Shown here: piece by piece, positions 52,769 to 61,800 of the stretch
Layout: every line of letters starts with the position of its first letter
Position numbering within the stretch: the first letter of the stretch is position 1
NCBI GenBank assembly: GCA_009841255.1
Contig: VXMD01000082.1
Span: forward strand, 124,001 to 188,000
Origin: Candidatus Poribacteria bacterium
GTDB lineage: Bacteria; Poribacteria; WGA-4E; WGA-3G
DNA length: 64,000 nucleotides
Reading direction: 5' to 3'
The notes under the pieces: generated by a model
What the model saw: the letters and a program-made list of their open reading frames with translations, nothing else
The model's database searches: none
Told to the model about the DNA's origin: nothing
Made by a program: the position numbers and the translations under genes

Positions 52769-54147
52769 AAAGATCGGAAATTCTGTTTATAGCCTTCAAC
52801 CCCATCCTGCAGATATGTTAACTCACTCCCGCCATTATTGTCAAGATGTAACCCCTGGAGCCTACCTTTCACGGCAATAGTGTCCATTAAGAGACGCATC
52901 AATTGACAAACAGACTGAATATCCCGCTTCGAGACGGTCAGCGTTGCGGTGGGAACACTGTTATCACTAAAGTCTAAAGCAGTCCCACGATACGAAGCAG
53001 TCTGCATGTGCGTCATGGATAAACCTTCAAACACGGTTAATTTGCTGTCCATTCCAGTCTCTTTCGGCAGTACTAAATCGGGACCAAGTTCCTCCCAATG
53101 GATAAACAAAACGACTTTATCTCTGGGACCGGCGATAATACCGTTGAGAATAGAGTGATTGCTCGTGGGTCCCTTCGCACTTATGACATTAGCACCCCCG
53201 TTGCGTTCCTGAATAGATTCCGTATAAAGCTGGACAAACCATTCACCGAGACAGCTACTATCAGCGTAGTTGTAAAAGACAATGGTTCCTTTTCTATCAA
53301 CTTCTTCAAAGAGATGAACCCATCGCGCCAATTGATAGGCGATGTTATCCTGATGATTATAAGCGAGATTAAAGGCCGCTTGTGCCTGACTCACACCTTC
53401 AATAACGGCACGAATTCGGGTATCGGGAGTTTCGCCCTTTCCAGCTGTCATAGCTAGGAAAAACAACCCGACTGGAGAGAAAGCCGAAAACCGTCCGCCA
53501 ACGCCATCGGGAACAGGAAGCAGTGTATCCCCGTAGAAAGGTGATTGTTTATGCATTCGGAAGAGCACACTATCGGCGGTTAATCCGGTAGTGGCAAGGA
53601 CTTGTTGCTGCCAATTTACATCATCAAGCGCATCACGGATAACCATCAACGCAGCCATAGTTTCGGTCGTTGTTCCGGATTTGCTAATAACATTAAAGAG
53701 TGTTTTATCAAGGAGGCCTCTCGCTTTGAGCATTTCAAGTAAGCCCGAAAGCTTGCGCGGATCGAAGGTATCGCCTGCGAAATAGACTTCGGGGGCACCC
53801 CCGCGTTCTTCAACCGACAGCGAGTTATGATACGGATGGTTGAAGGAATCGTGGAAGACACGGGCACTCAGGTCAGAACCCCCCACTCCAATGGTGACCA
53901 ACACCGAAAACGCCTCACGTGCGCGTGTGGCTGATGCCGCGACCTGGGCAATATCCTCGGCTTGGAGATGACTGCGGGTCCACGCACGAAGTCCATGCGC
54001 CAACTCAGTAAGCGGTGCTTCCGTTTCCTCTTGAAATAGAAGGTGAATCCTTTGCAAAGCGGTATCAACCTTCTGTTGCGACGCCTGCGGGAACGAATCA
54101 ACCCTCCCATTTTCAACTAAAAAATGTAACTTGTTGATCAAATCCAT
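52750..54147 (-). CDS. pgi: Glucose-6-phosphate isomerase
   Basis: This 465-residue enzyme of glycolysis/gluconeogenesis interconverts glucose-6-phosphate and fructose-6-phosphate. The SIS domain motifs are TIGVGGSDLSARV, SKSGTTTETMAAL, and GGRFSAFSPVGLF. The catalytic Glu region (WFVQLYTES) and HSILNGIIAG are present. Length is like that of bacterial PGI. The start ATG follows a leader-A tail (CCGCAAGGTACGTTTAAAAA). Together with transketolase it covers central sugar metabolism but is not in an operon with it. Confidence 0.94.
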   Translation of the reverse strand: MDLINKLHFLVENGRVDSFPQASQQKVDTALQRIHLLFQEETEAPLTELAHGLRAWTRSHLQAEDIAQVAASATRAREAFSVLVTIGVGGSDLSARVFHDSFNHPYHNSLSVEERGGAPEVYFAGDTFDPRKLSGLLEMLKARGLLDKTLFNVISKSGTTTETMAALMVIRDALDDVNWQQQVLATTGLTADSVLFRMHKQSPFYGDTLLPVPDGVGGRFSAFSPVGLFFLAMTAGKGETPDTRIRAVIEGVSQAQAAFNLAYNHQDNIAYQLARWVHLFEEVDRKGTIVFYNYADSSCLGEWFVQLYTESIQERNGGANVISAKGPTSNHSILNGIIAGPRDKVVLFIHWEELGPDLVLPKETGMDSKLTVFEGLSMTHMQTASYRGTALDFSDNSVPTATLTVSKRDIQSVCQLMRLLMDTIAVKGRLQGLHLDNNGGSELTYLQDGVEGYKQNFRSFLGVGS

Positions 54148-54236
54148 TCTCCATTTTTTAAACGTACCTTGCGGAAAAACAACGGGGTCCGTGCTTGAAA
54201 GGTTTCTTCTTAAATCCGCGCTCCACTTCGTTACGC
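54148..54236 (-). repeat. Leader element A upstream of pgi
   Basis: On the minus strand GTAGCGCGTAACGAAGTGG begins the copy. GCGCGGATTTAAG and the tail TTTCCGCAAGGTACG and TTTAAAAAATGGAG follow, ending at the ATG. The hairpin resembles the one at 782. Confidence 0.6.
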
Positions 54237-54267
54237 GCTACGGTTTCGAATTATGAGGAAGACAGCA

Positions 54268-54437
54268 GCCTGCAACAATACGCAGAAATACCGGATTTAG
54301 TCTGGGGTTAGACTAAACCCATTCCTTGTATTACATTGCAAAAACACGCAGGCGGATCTACGGAAAGACACCTTATGCATCAAACCCACCTAACCGAACC
54401 GCAAGGAAACATTAAAAAACCGAACTGTAAGGTAAAT
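54268..54437 (+). repeat. Leader element A with enlarged hairpin and doubled tail, at a stop codon
   Basis: GCCTGCAACAATACGCAG begins the copy. A roughly 70-base insert, CACGCAGGCGGATCTACGG and then two successive CCG..AAGG..ATT.AAAAA tails follow. The last tail merges with the stop codon of the convergent cupin gene. Confidence 0.65.
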
Positions 54438-54806
54438 TTAAAAAATTCTGCCATACTTGTCTGAAAGACGAACGATATCCTCTTCGTCAAAGTGCCCAAA
54501 CGCAATTTCGAGTATTCGATAGTCCTTAGATTCCCCGATAAGTTGATGTTTAGCACCTTGCGGAATAAATACGGGTTCCATGGGGGTGGGACGCTGAATT
54601 GTGCCATCAAGGTTTATACAAGCCCCCTCATCAAGCGGAATCCATAATTCACTGCGATGGTGGTGATACTGATAACTTACCTGCTCGCCTGCCCGAATTT
54701 CCAAAATTTTGACGGTAACGGGTTGATTGAGGACGTATTGTATAAAACGCCCCCAAGGTTTTTCAATTGTTATGATTTCCTGAAGTTCTTTCGGGCATAC
54801 AGCCAT
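54438..54806 (-). CDS. Mannose-6-phosphate isomerase type II-like cupin
   Basis: This 122-residue single cupin has EKPWGRFIQYVLNQPVTVKI, YQYHHHRSELWIPLDEG and PQGAKHQLIG. This is the isomerase half of ManC-type bifunctional enzymes, here alone without the guanylyltransferase part. It could isomerise mannose-6-phosphate or another sugar. GGAG precedes the ATG at 54806. Its TAA stop lies within the tail of a leader A element. Confidence 0.87.
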   Translation of the reverse strand: MAVCPKELQEIITIEKPWGRFIQYVLNQPVTVKILEIRAGEQVSYQYHHHRSELWIPLDEGACINLDGTIQRPTPMEPVFIPQGAKHQLIGESKDYRILEIAFGHFDEEDIVRLSDKYGRIF

Positions 54807-54978
54807 GATCCAATTCTCCGTGCCGAATCGTTTGAAAACCTACCTATAGATGAAAAAATACTTACCAAAATATAATAGATAGTGTATCATATCAGTAGCC
54901 TATAGTCAACTCAAAAGAGGCACATACTTAAACACAGTCCAAACCGCATAGACGGGTTTGGGTTTACCCAAGACAGCA

Positions 54979-55062
54979 GCCTGCAACAACGGCACAGGCG
55001 GGTCTACGGAAAGACACCTTATGCATCAAACCCACCTCACCGAACCACAAGGTATAATTAAA
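54979..55062 (+). repeat. Leader element A overlapping a gene start
   Basis: GCCTGCAACAACGGCACAGGC hairpin, GGGTCTACGGAAAGACACC, then ATGCATCAAACCCACC and the tail CACAAGGTATAATTAAAAAC. The middle is nearly identical to the copy at 54268. Here it runs into the coding sequence without a following ATG. Confidence 0.7.
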
Positions 55063-56082
55063 AACCTTATTGAGAATAGCATCTCCGAAAAGGTGTTTCC
55101 GGGTGCCGTCGTCTGTATCCTTACTGATAAAAAAGTGCTTTATCACGAGGCGTTTGGGTATCGATGGGTGAAACCGAAAAAACTACCGATGCTTCGCACG
55201 ACGGTATTCGATTTAGCCTCGCTGACGAAACCGATTGCCATAGGAACGCTTTGCATGCAGTTCGTTGAGAGAGGCAAACTTTCCTTGGATACACCCGCAG
55301 AGAAATATCTACCCGAGTTCAGACATGAAGGCGTGACGCTTAAACACCTGCTGACACATACTTCAGGACTCCCCGCGTGGTTACCCGTCTATCTGCGCGC
55401 ACCATCACGTACAGATGTAATCTCCTATCTCGGAGATGTTCCCCTGGAAACTCAACCTGGGAAGAAAGTCGTGTACAGCTGCTTGGGATATATTGTGTTA
55501 GGCACACTCTTTGAAAGGGTCGTAGGAAAATCTCTGGATAAATTGGCACGAGATCAGATTTTCGCGCCACTGGGTATGGAATGGACGCGGTTCAACCCAC
55601 CACAAGCATGGCGTGAGCACTGTGCCGCAACAGAGGATTCCAACAGTTTCGAACGCCGGATGGTGAACTACGAACGCTACGATTGGCGAGAAGGTGTGAT
55701 CATCGGACAGGTCCACGATGAAAACGCACATTTCCTCGGCGGCGTTTCCGGCAATGCTGGACTTTTCTCTACGGCAAAAGACCTCAGTCTGTTCTGCCGA
55801 ACGTTGATGGACAACGGTGGTGGACTGTTACGCTCGGAGAGTCTCTCTACGATGCAACAGGTCGCTTCGGCGGAGGGAGAACGCCGGGGCATCGGTTGGG
55901 TCGTGACAGACGACGGCTGTCTCTACCATACAGGGTTCACTGGCACTTCAATACGAATCTGTCTAAAAAGAAGACTTGCAGCGATTCTGTTGACAAATCG
56001 AGTGCATCCCGATGCTGATCGGCGTGGCATTATCGAATTCCGAAAAATCTTCCACGATATAGTTTTCGGTGGTCAGCTTTAA
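55021..56082 (+). CDS. S12-type serine hydrolase (beta-lactamase class C fold)
   Basis: The product has about 353 residues. Motifs are Ser67-x-x-Lys70 (LASLTKP), the Tyr motif YSCLGY, and HTGFTG near the end. This is the fold of class C beta-lactamases, DD-peptidases and the B. subtilis AmiE/YbbE amidase. The start is uncertain: ATG 55021 lies within a leader A element, and homology-like sequence begins after it (ENSISEKVFPGAVVCIL). It is followed by namZ and anmK, as in murein-recycling clusters, so an amidase or peptidase acting on cell-wall fragments is likely. Confidence 0.82.
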   Translation: MHQTHLTEPQGIIKNLIENSISEKVFPGAVVCILTDKKVLYHEAFGYRWVKPKKLPMLRTTVFDLASLTKPIAIGTLCMQFVERGKLSLDTPAEKYLPEFRHEGVTLKHLLTHTSGLPAWLPVYLRAPSRTDVISYLGDVPLETQPGKKVVYSCLGYIVLGTLFERVVGKSLDKLARDQIFAPLGMEWTRFNPPQAWREHCAATEDSNSFERRMVNYERYDWREGVIIGQVHDENAHFLGGVSGNAGLFSTAKDLSLFCRTLMDNGGGLLRSESLSTMQQVASAEGERRGIGWVVTDDGCLYHTGFTGTSIRICLKRRLAAILLTNRVHPDADRRGIIEFRKIFHDIVFGGQL

Positions 56083-56175
56083 GAACCGTCAGTTTTTATT
56101 TTTAATAACCAAGTTTAAGTATCAACATTCAAGTTCTGAAGCCACCGTTAGGCTGGAAAGTTGGAACTATGCACA

Positions 56176-57366
56176 ATGGCAGATCATTTAAAAACTGAAT
56201 TAGGGTTGAATGTTCTCCTCACGGAGAAAAGCGACTGGATTCGAGGCAAGTCAATTGGGCTGATTACAAACCACACAGGGGTTGATACCACCTTACGGGG
56301 TAATTATCGACTTTTCGCGGAGGCGTCATTGTGTCGGCTTTCCGCGATCTTTTCTCCAGAACATGGGTTCTGGGGCGCGGTCCAAGATGGCATTGCCGTT
56401 GACAGCCTTGATGTTTCAGATGAAAACGCATCCCATTCTCACCGCACGAGCGTCCCGGTCTATAGTTTATATGGACAATCAGTCCGTCCAACAGTCAGCC
56501 AGCTTGAGGGTATTGATCTACTCGTCTATGATATGCAGGATGTCGGTGCGCGTTACTATACCTATATCTCGACGCTGCTACATGCAATGGAAGCCGCTAG
56601 CGATCAAGGCATTGAGTTCATTGTCGCAGACCGCCCGAATCCGATTACGTGCAATGCTGTGGAGGGATCAATATTGGAACGTGGGTTTGAATCGTTTGTC
56701 GGCATACATAGGGTGCCTGTTCGTTACGGCTTGACAATTGGCGAATTGGCAATGCTATTGAAGGCAGAGCGTGTCCCAACATGCCCGCTAAACGTTGCAT
56801 GGATGCACGGATACGCACGCGACATGTGGTACGATGACACCGGCTTGCAGTGGGTGCCACCCTCGCCCAACATGCCGACGCTCACAACTGCAATCCTCTA
56901 TCCAGGTTTATGCTTATTTGAAGGAACAAATATGAGCGAAGGCAGGGGAACGACAAAGCCATTTGAATACATCGGCGCGCCTTGGTGCAACGGTGAAAAA
57001 TGGGCTGAGATACTCAATGCGTTGTGTCTACCCGGTGTCCTGTTCCGTCCCGTTGTTTTTACACCTGCCCCAGTTGCTGAAAACACAAAGCACGCGAAAC
57101 AGACGTGCGGCGGCGTTGCAATCCATATTACCGATAGAGAACGCTTTCTGCCAATAGAAACGGCTATCCACATGTTATCCACTTTAATCACCGAATACAG
57201 AGACGTGTTTGCGTTCCGACCCGCGCACTTCGATCGGTTAGCAGGAAACAGCCAGCTCCGAAATGCCTTGTTGGATAGAGAGCCACTGGATAAGGTTCTG
57301 GTACGGTGGAGCGATGAACTTCAGATATGGCGTGAAAATACAACACAGTATCACATCTATGATTAG
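56176..57366 (+). CDS. namZ: Exo-beta-N-acetylmuramidase NamZ-like (DUF1343)
   Basis: This 396-residue protein matches the DUF1343/YbbC family: GKSIGLITNHTGVD, IFSPEHGFWG, DLLVYDMQDVGARYYTY, FIVADRPNP and YPGLCLFEGTNMSEGRGTTKPFE. The family, represented by B. subtilis NamZ, releases MurNAc from the non-reducing end of peptidoglycan fragments. No signal peptide is seen. The ATG at 56176 is the only one near the start, though the Shine-Dalgarno is weak. It lies between the S12 hydrolase and anmK. Confidence 0.9.
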   Translation: MADHLKTELGLNVLLTEKSDWIRGKSIGLITNHTGVDTTLRGNYRLFAEASLCRLSAIFSPEHGFWGAVQDGIAVDSLDVSDENASHSHRTSVPVYSLYGQSVRPTVSQLEGIDLLVYDMQDVGARYYTYISTLLHAMEAASDQGIEFIVADRPNPITCNAVEGSILERGFESFVGIHRVPVRYGLTIGELAMLLKAERVPTCPLNVAWMHGYARDMWYDDTGLQWVPPSPNMPTLTTAILYPGLCLFEGTNMSEGRGTTKPFEYIGAPWCNGEKWAEILNALCLPGVLFRPVVFTPAPVAENTKHAKQTCGGVAIHITDRERFLPIETAIHMLSTLITEYRDVFAFRPAHFDRLAGNSQLRNALLDREPLDKVLVRWSDELQIWRENTTQYHIYD

Positions 57367-57371
57367 AAGTA

Positions 57372-57422
57372 ATTAGGAGTCAGTTGTCAGTTATCAGTAA
57401 AGAGGTTTTTTTAGACCCAGAC
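57372..57422. repeat. Intergenic repeat B, partial
   Basis: GAGTCAGTTGTCAGTTATCAGTAAAGAGG, the left half of the B layout, lies between namZ and anmK. The rest to 57485 shows no gene. Confidence 0.45.
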
Positions 57423-57485
57423 ACGGAGTCCGTAATGAAATTAGGTTCTCCTTAAATGGCATAATTTGTCTTTGCTTTACATTTG

Positions 57486-57560
57486 GAGGGCGGATTTGAG
57501 GTAGGCACGTCAAAGATAAAACCTACTTCGTTTAACCGCAAGGAAAAATTAAAAAATTTT
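57486..57560 (+). repeat. Leader element A, before anmK
   Basis: GGAGGGCGGATTTGAGGTAGG, variable middle, and the tail TTTAACCGCAAGGAAAAATT with further A. It ends at an ATG (57561) that is out of frame with anmK. Confidence 0.65.
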
Positions 57561-57601
57561 ATGAACTTCTTAACAAAAAGAAAAAGTATGTTATCGGTCT
57601 G

Positions 57602-58750
57602 ATGTCCGGCACCTCCGTCGATGGCATTGATGCCGCCATTGTTGAAATTACGGGTCACAGTTTGGAAACGGCGGTAGACCTAATCGCTTTTGAGACTTTT
57701 CCTTTTCCACCCGATGTGCCGCAACGTATCCTTGCCCTCTGTCAACCCGATACGGGCCGCGTTGACGACATTTGTGAGATGAACTTTTACATCGGGCATC
57801 TCTTCGCGGAGGCTGTCAAACATATCCTCGAAAAAAAAGGAATTCCAGCCAGCGACATTGACCTCATCGGCTCACACGGCCAGACGATTCATCACCTCCC
57901 GGGAGACCCAAACACCGATTGTAAGAATTCCCGCTATCCGTCAACATTGCAAATTGGTGAACCTGCGGTTATCGCACACGAAACCGGTATTCCTACCATC
58001 GCCGACTTTCGGGTGGCAGATATGGCGGCAGGCGGGCAAGGCGCACCGTTAGTCGCATATCCAGACTATCTGCTGTTCCACGACAGCGTTAAAATAGTCG
58101 GACTTTTGAACATCGGAGGGATCGCGAACCTTACAGTGCTGCCCGCAAACGGATCGTTCGATTCGGTTTCTGCCGCAGACACAGGACCGGGAAATATGTG
58201 TATTGATGCAGTCGTGAGCGAAATAACGGGTGGGAAAGAACGTTATGACAAAGCCGGGCAACGTGCCGCGCAGGGGACCCCTTACCAACCTCTTATTGAT
58301 GAATGGTTAACGCACCCATTTTTCCAACTGACACCACCGAAGACGACTGGACGCGAGATGTTCGGACATACCTTTGCAATGGAGTGTCTGGAAGCGTGCC
58401 GTAAACATGAACTGTCAGACGACGACGCTATTGCAACTCTGACCGAATTGACAGTCCAGACGGTTGCGCTTTACATTTCAAAATTTGTGTCGAAGGAGCA
58501 GCATCCAATAGACATACTCTATGTGAGCGGCGGCGGGGTACACAACCAGACGATCATGCGACGCCTCAGCGAAGTGTTAGTGAATACAACCGTTGAATCT
58601 GTGGATACCTCAGGCATCTCGGCGGATGCAAAGGAAGCGATAGCGTTCGCAATCCTGGCGAATGAATCACTTCACGGGCAGGGTGGGAATCTGCCGTCCG
58701 CTACAGGCGCGTCTGTGCGGAAAATTTTGGGAAAATTTGTGTGTCCCTAA
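57602..58750 (+). CDS. anmK: Anhydro-N-acetylmuramic acid kinase
   Basis: The product has 382 residues from ATG 57602. MSGTSVDGIDAAIVE is the ATP-binding start; GSHGQTIHHLP, GGIANLT, DTGPGNMCID and SGGGVHNQTI complete the kinase fold. It phosphorylates anhydroMurNAc in murein recycling. The frame extends upstream as KKYVIGL, which the family normally has. The natural ATG at 57561, right after the leader A tail, is out of frame by one base and would join if an A-run (57575-57585) had one more A. So the gene is either frameshifted there or starts late. Confidence 0.9.
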   Translation: MSGTSVDGIDAAIVEITGHSLETAVDLIAFETFPFPPDVPQRILALCQPDTGRVDDICEMNFYIGHLFAEAVKHILEKKGIPASDIDLIGSHGQTIHHLPGDPNTDCKNSRYPSTLQIGEPAVIAHETGIPTIADFRVADMAAGGQGAPLVAYPDYLLFHDSVKIVGLLNIGGIANLTVLPANGSFDSVSAADTGPGNMCIDAVVSEITGGKERYDKAGQRAAQGTPYQPLIDEWLTHPFFQLTPPKTTGREMFGHTFAMECLEACRKHELSDDDAIATLTELTVQTVALYISKFVSKEQHPIDILYVSGGGVHNQTIMRRLSEVLVNTTVESVDTSGISADAKEAIAFAILANESLHGQGGNLPSATGASVRKILGKFVCP

Positions 58751-58796
58751 TAAATACTGCTATTTAACCAAAACCTCCTATTTTTTCCAGAATTAT

Positions 58797-58825
58797 GCAC
58801 CCGTTTCACTCCTAAACAGCGTCAC
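58797..58825 (+). promoter_or_regulatory. ECF-type promoter candidate for the sigma-WD40 fusion gene
   Basis: GCACCC and CGTCAC are 17 bases apart, preceded by TTAT and with CCTAAACAG in the spacer, like TAAAACG at 33381. The predicted leader is about 40 bases. Confidence 0.58.
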
Positions 58826-58872
58826 CAGATACGAATCCGAAATGGCAAACCATTTCTTTTTGGAGACGACTC

Positions 58873-61800
58873 ATGAAAAACGACGATATTCAACTTATCC
58901 AACGCGTCCTTGCCGGCAACGATGATGCCTTCTCCGTGCTTGTGAAAAAGTATAAGAAACAGGTTCACGCACTCGCGTGGCGGAAAATTGGGGATTTCCA
59001 CATCGCGGAGGAGATTACGCAGGACACATTCCTGAAGGCATACAAGAAACTTGCAACACTGAAGAAGCCGCAACGGTTTGCAAGTTGGCTTTATGTCATT
59101 GCCGCAAACCGATGCAGTTCGTGGCTCCGAAAAAAACGTTTGTGGACGCAGCCATTGGAGCAGTTGGAGGAAACGGACATCGAGCAGCAACAAAGAGCAA
59201 CGTATTCTCGGTATGTCATTGAGGAAAACGAACGGATAGCCGCAGCTGCACAACGCGATGTCGTCAAAAAATTGCTTGCGAAACTCCAAGAGAGCGAACG
59301 TACCGTCATCACGCTTCACTACTTCGGTGAGATGTCATGCACAGAGATTGGCGCGTTTCTGGGTGTATCCGCAAATACAATCAAAAGTCGCCTCCATCGC
59401 GCACAGCAGCGTTTAAAGAAGGAGGAACCGATGATAAGAGAGGCTTTAGATAACTTCCAAATTACGCCGAATCTCACAGAGAACATTATGCGGGAAATCG
59501 CTCGTATCAAACCCTATACACCGTCCAGCAGTAAACCCTTCATGCCGTGGGCAATTGCTGCTTCCACGATTGCAGTAGTCCTGCTGATGTTAGGCATCGG
59601 AAACCATCAATACTTAGGGCGTTTTCAAAAGCCATACAGTTTCGATGCAACTTCAGAGATGAAGATTGAACTCATTGAGGCACCGCTTGTGCTGGACTTT
59701 GTCTCCAAAACAGATAAACGAACGGAATTTGGAGATCCGGACACGCCCAATAAGAGCAGGACACCTGAACGGAAACCTAATGATATCCCAGCATTATATG
59801 GGGAAGCACAAACGGAGGCAACCGTCGAAAATTACGCGAAATGGGAACTCCCAAAAGAGGCAAAAGCGCGCTTAGGAAAGGGAGGGATCAATGCGATGCA
59901 ATTCTCACCCGATGGCACACAACTCGCCGTCGGTAGTAATATCGGCGTCTGGCTCTATGACGTGGAGACGGGTAAAGAAATATCCCTATTCGCAGGAATG
60001 TGCCAATCTCTTTCATTTTCACCCGATGGACGTTATCTTGTCAACGGTGGTGGTCTGTATAGAACAACCAAAATCCAAGTGTGGGACACAACCACGGGTT
60101 ACAAAGTGGCACTCATTGACGCTCCAGCTTCTGCCGCAGCGTTGCGGTTTTCCGCAGACAGTAAAAGGCTTATCAGTTTGAGCAGTTGGGGAGACACAAT
60201 CAGTCGGTGGGATATTAAGACTGGACAAGGAATTACAGAAAACCTTGAAGAACGACAATTTGCCTCGGGGACACGGTTTCCTGAAGCTCACGCGCTCACG
60301 TATGACAAAATTGCGATTGGGAGTATAGAAGGGAAAATTCAGTTGTGGAACACAATAACTGGTGAAAAGTTATCCTCCCTCAGAGAGCATTCAGATTTAC
60401 TCGATCAACCCTTAGGCGCGCCTTCACGCCCACCTCCACTGAATCGAAAACAGGTCTTGGCATTGGCATTTTCACCGAATGGCACGCGGCTCGCCAGCGG
60501 AAGTAAGGATAAAGCAGTCCAATTATGGGATAACACCACCAATAGCGAACCGATTGTGCTTCAAAAACATACGGGTTGGACAAATGTACTGGCATTCTCT
60601 CCTAACGGAAAGATGCTTGCAAGTGGGAGTACTGATAAGACGGTGCAGTTGTGGAATACCGACACGGGTGAACCGATTGCAACACTTACGGGACATCTCA
60701 ACGGTATTAATGCGTTAGCGTTTTCGCCCGATGGCACCACACTCGCAAGTGGAAGTACGGACGGCACGATCCGGTTCTGGAATATTAAGACGGGAGATGT
60801 CCTCGCTCCTCGTATCACCGGACATACGGAGTGGGTAAAAGGAGTGACTTTCTCCAAAGATAGTTCCACACTTGTCAGTGTGGCGTTCAATGGTGCCATT
60901 AATTTTTGGGATGTAAAAACATCACAAAGAACCAATCACCAAATTGCTGGACACCGAGATTGGTTAGCGACTTTAGCGTTTTCACCGGATGGCACGCGGC
61001 TCGCCAGCATCGGCGCGGAAAGTACTATGGTCATAGGTTTTGGTCGTGTGACATATCCTGATTCTCTGGTTCGTTTGACTGACGTAAGTACAGGGCGCCA
61101 GGTAGCAACCCTGAAGGATAAGAAAGGTGCCTCAAATTTGGTGTTTTCGCCGGATGGCAAAACAGTAGCCTTCGGCAATCACGATGAAATTCGTTTGTGG
61201 AATACGGAAACAGATAGCACTCTTGATATTCCTCTCTCTGATCAGGATGATGTTCAAAATATCCTTCACAATGCCCATGAAAATGGGGCACCGGGTATGA
61301 TGCCTCACCAAATGCCTCAAATTAGTGCTTTGGTGTTCTCACCAGATGGAACAAGACTTGCCAGTGCAACCATGGAGGGAAACGTTCATATGTGGGACAC
61401 GGAAACTGGAATTGGCTTAGTTTCTCTCACAGAGCAGGATCCAGACGATGTAAAGTATGGCGTGAAAGCGGCGGCAGATGCTGATCCTGACGCAACCATA
61501 GTAAGCACCACATTTCCCGACGTAACTGTCGTGTATCGAGATCCTATCACAGCGCTGGCATTTTCTGCAAACGGTAAATTGCTTGCCGCGGGAAGTCGTA
61601 AGCAGATTCGTCTCTGGAACATGGGAACTGGGAATTGGGGAAAAGGAATCTCCTCAATTAACAATCGCAAAGATAGCAGAGAGGTTTTTCACGGTTCTGA
61701 GGTATTGGTGTTTTCGCCAGATAGTACCGTGCTTATCAATGGCGATGGAAACGGCAGAATCCAGTTGTGGGACATAACAACAGGAGACGAAATCATTACT

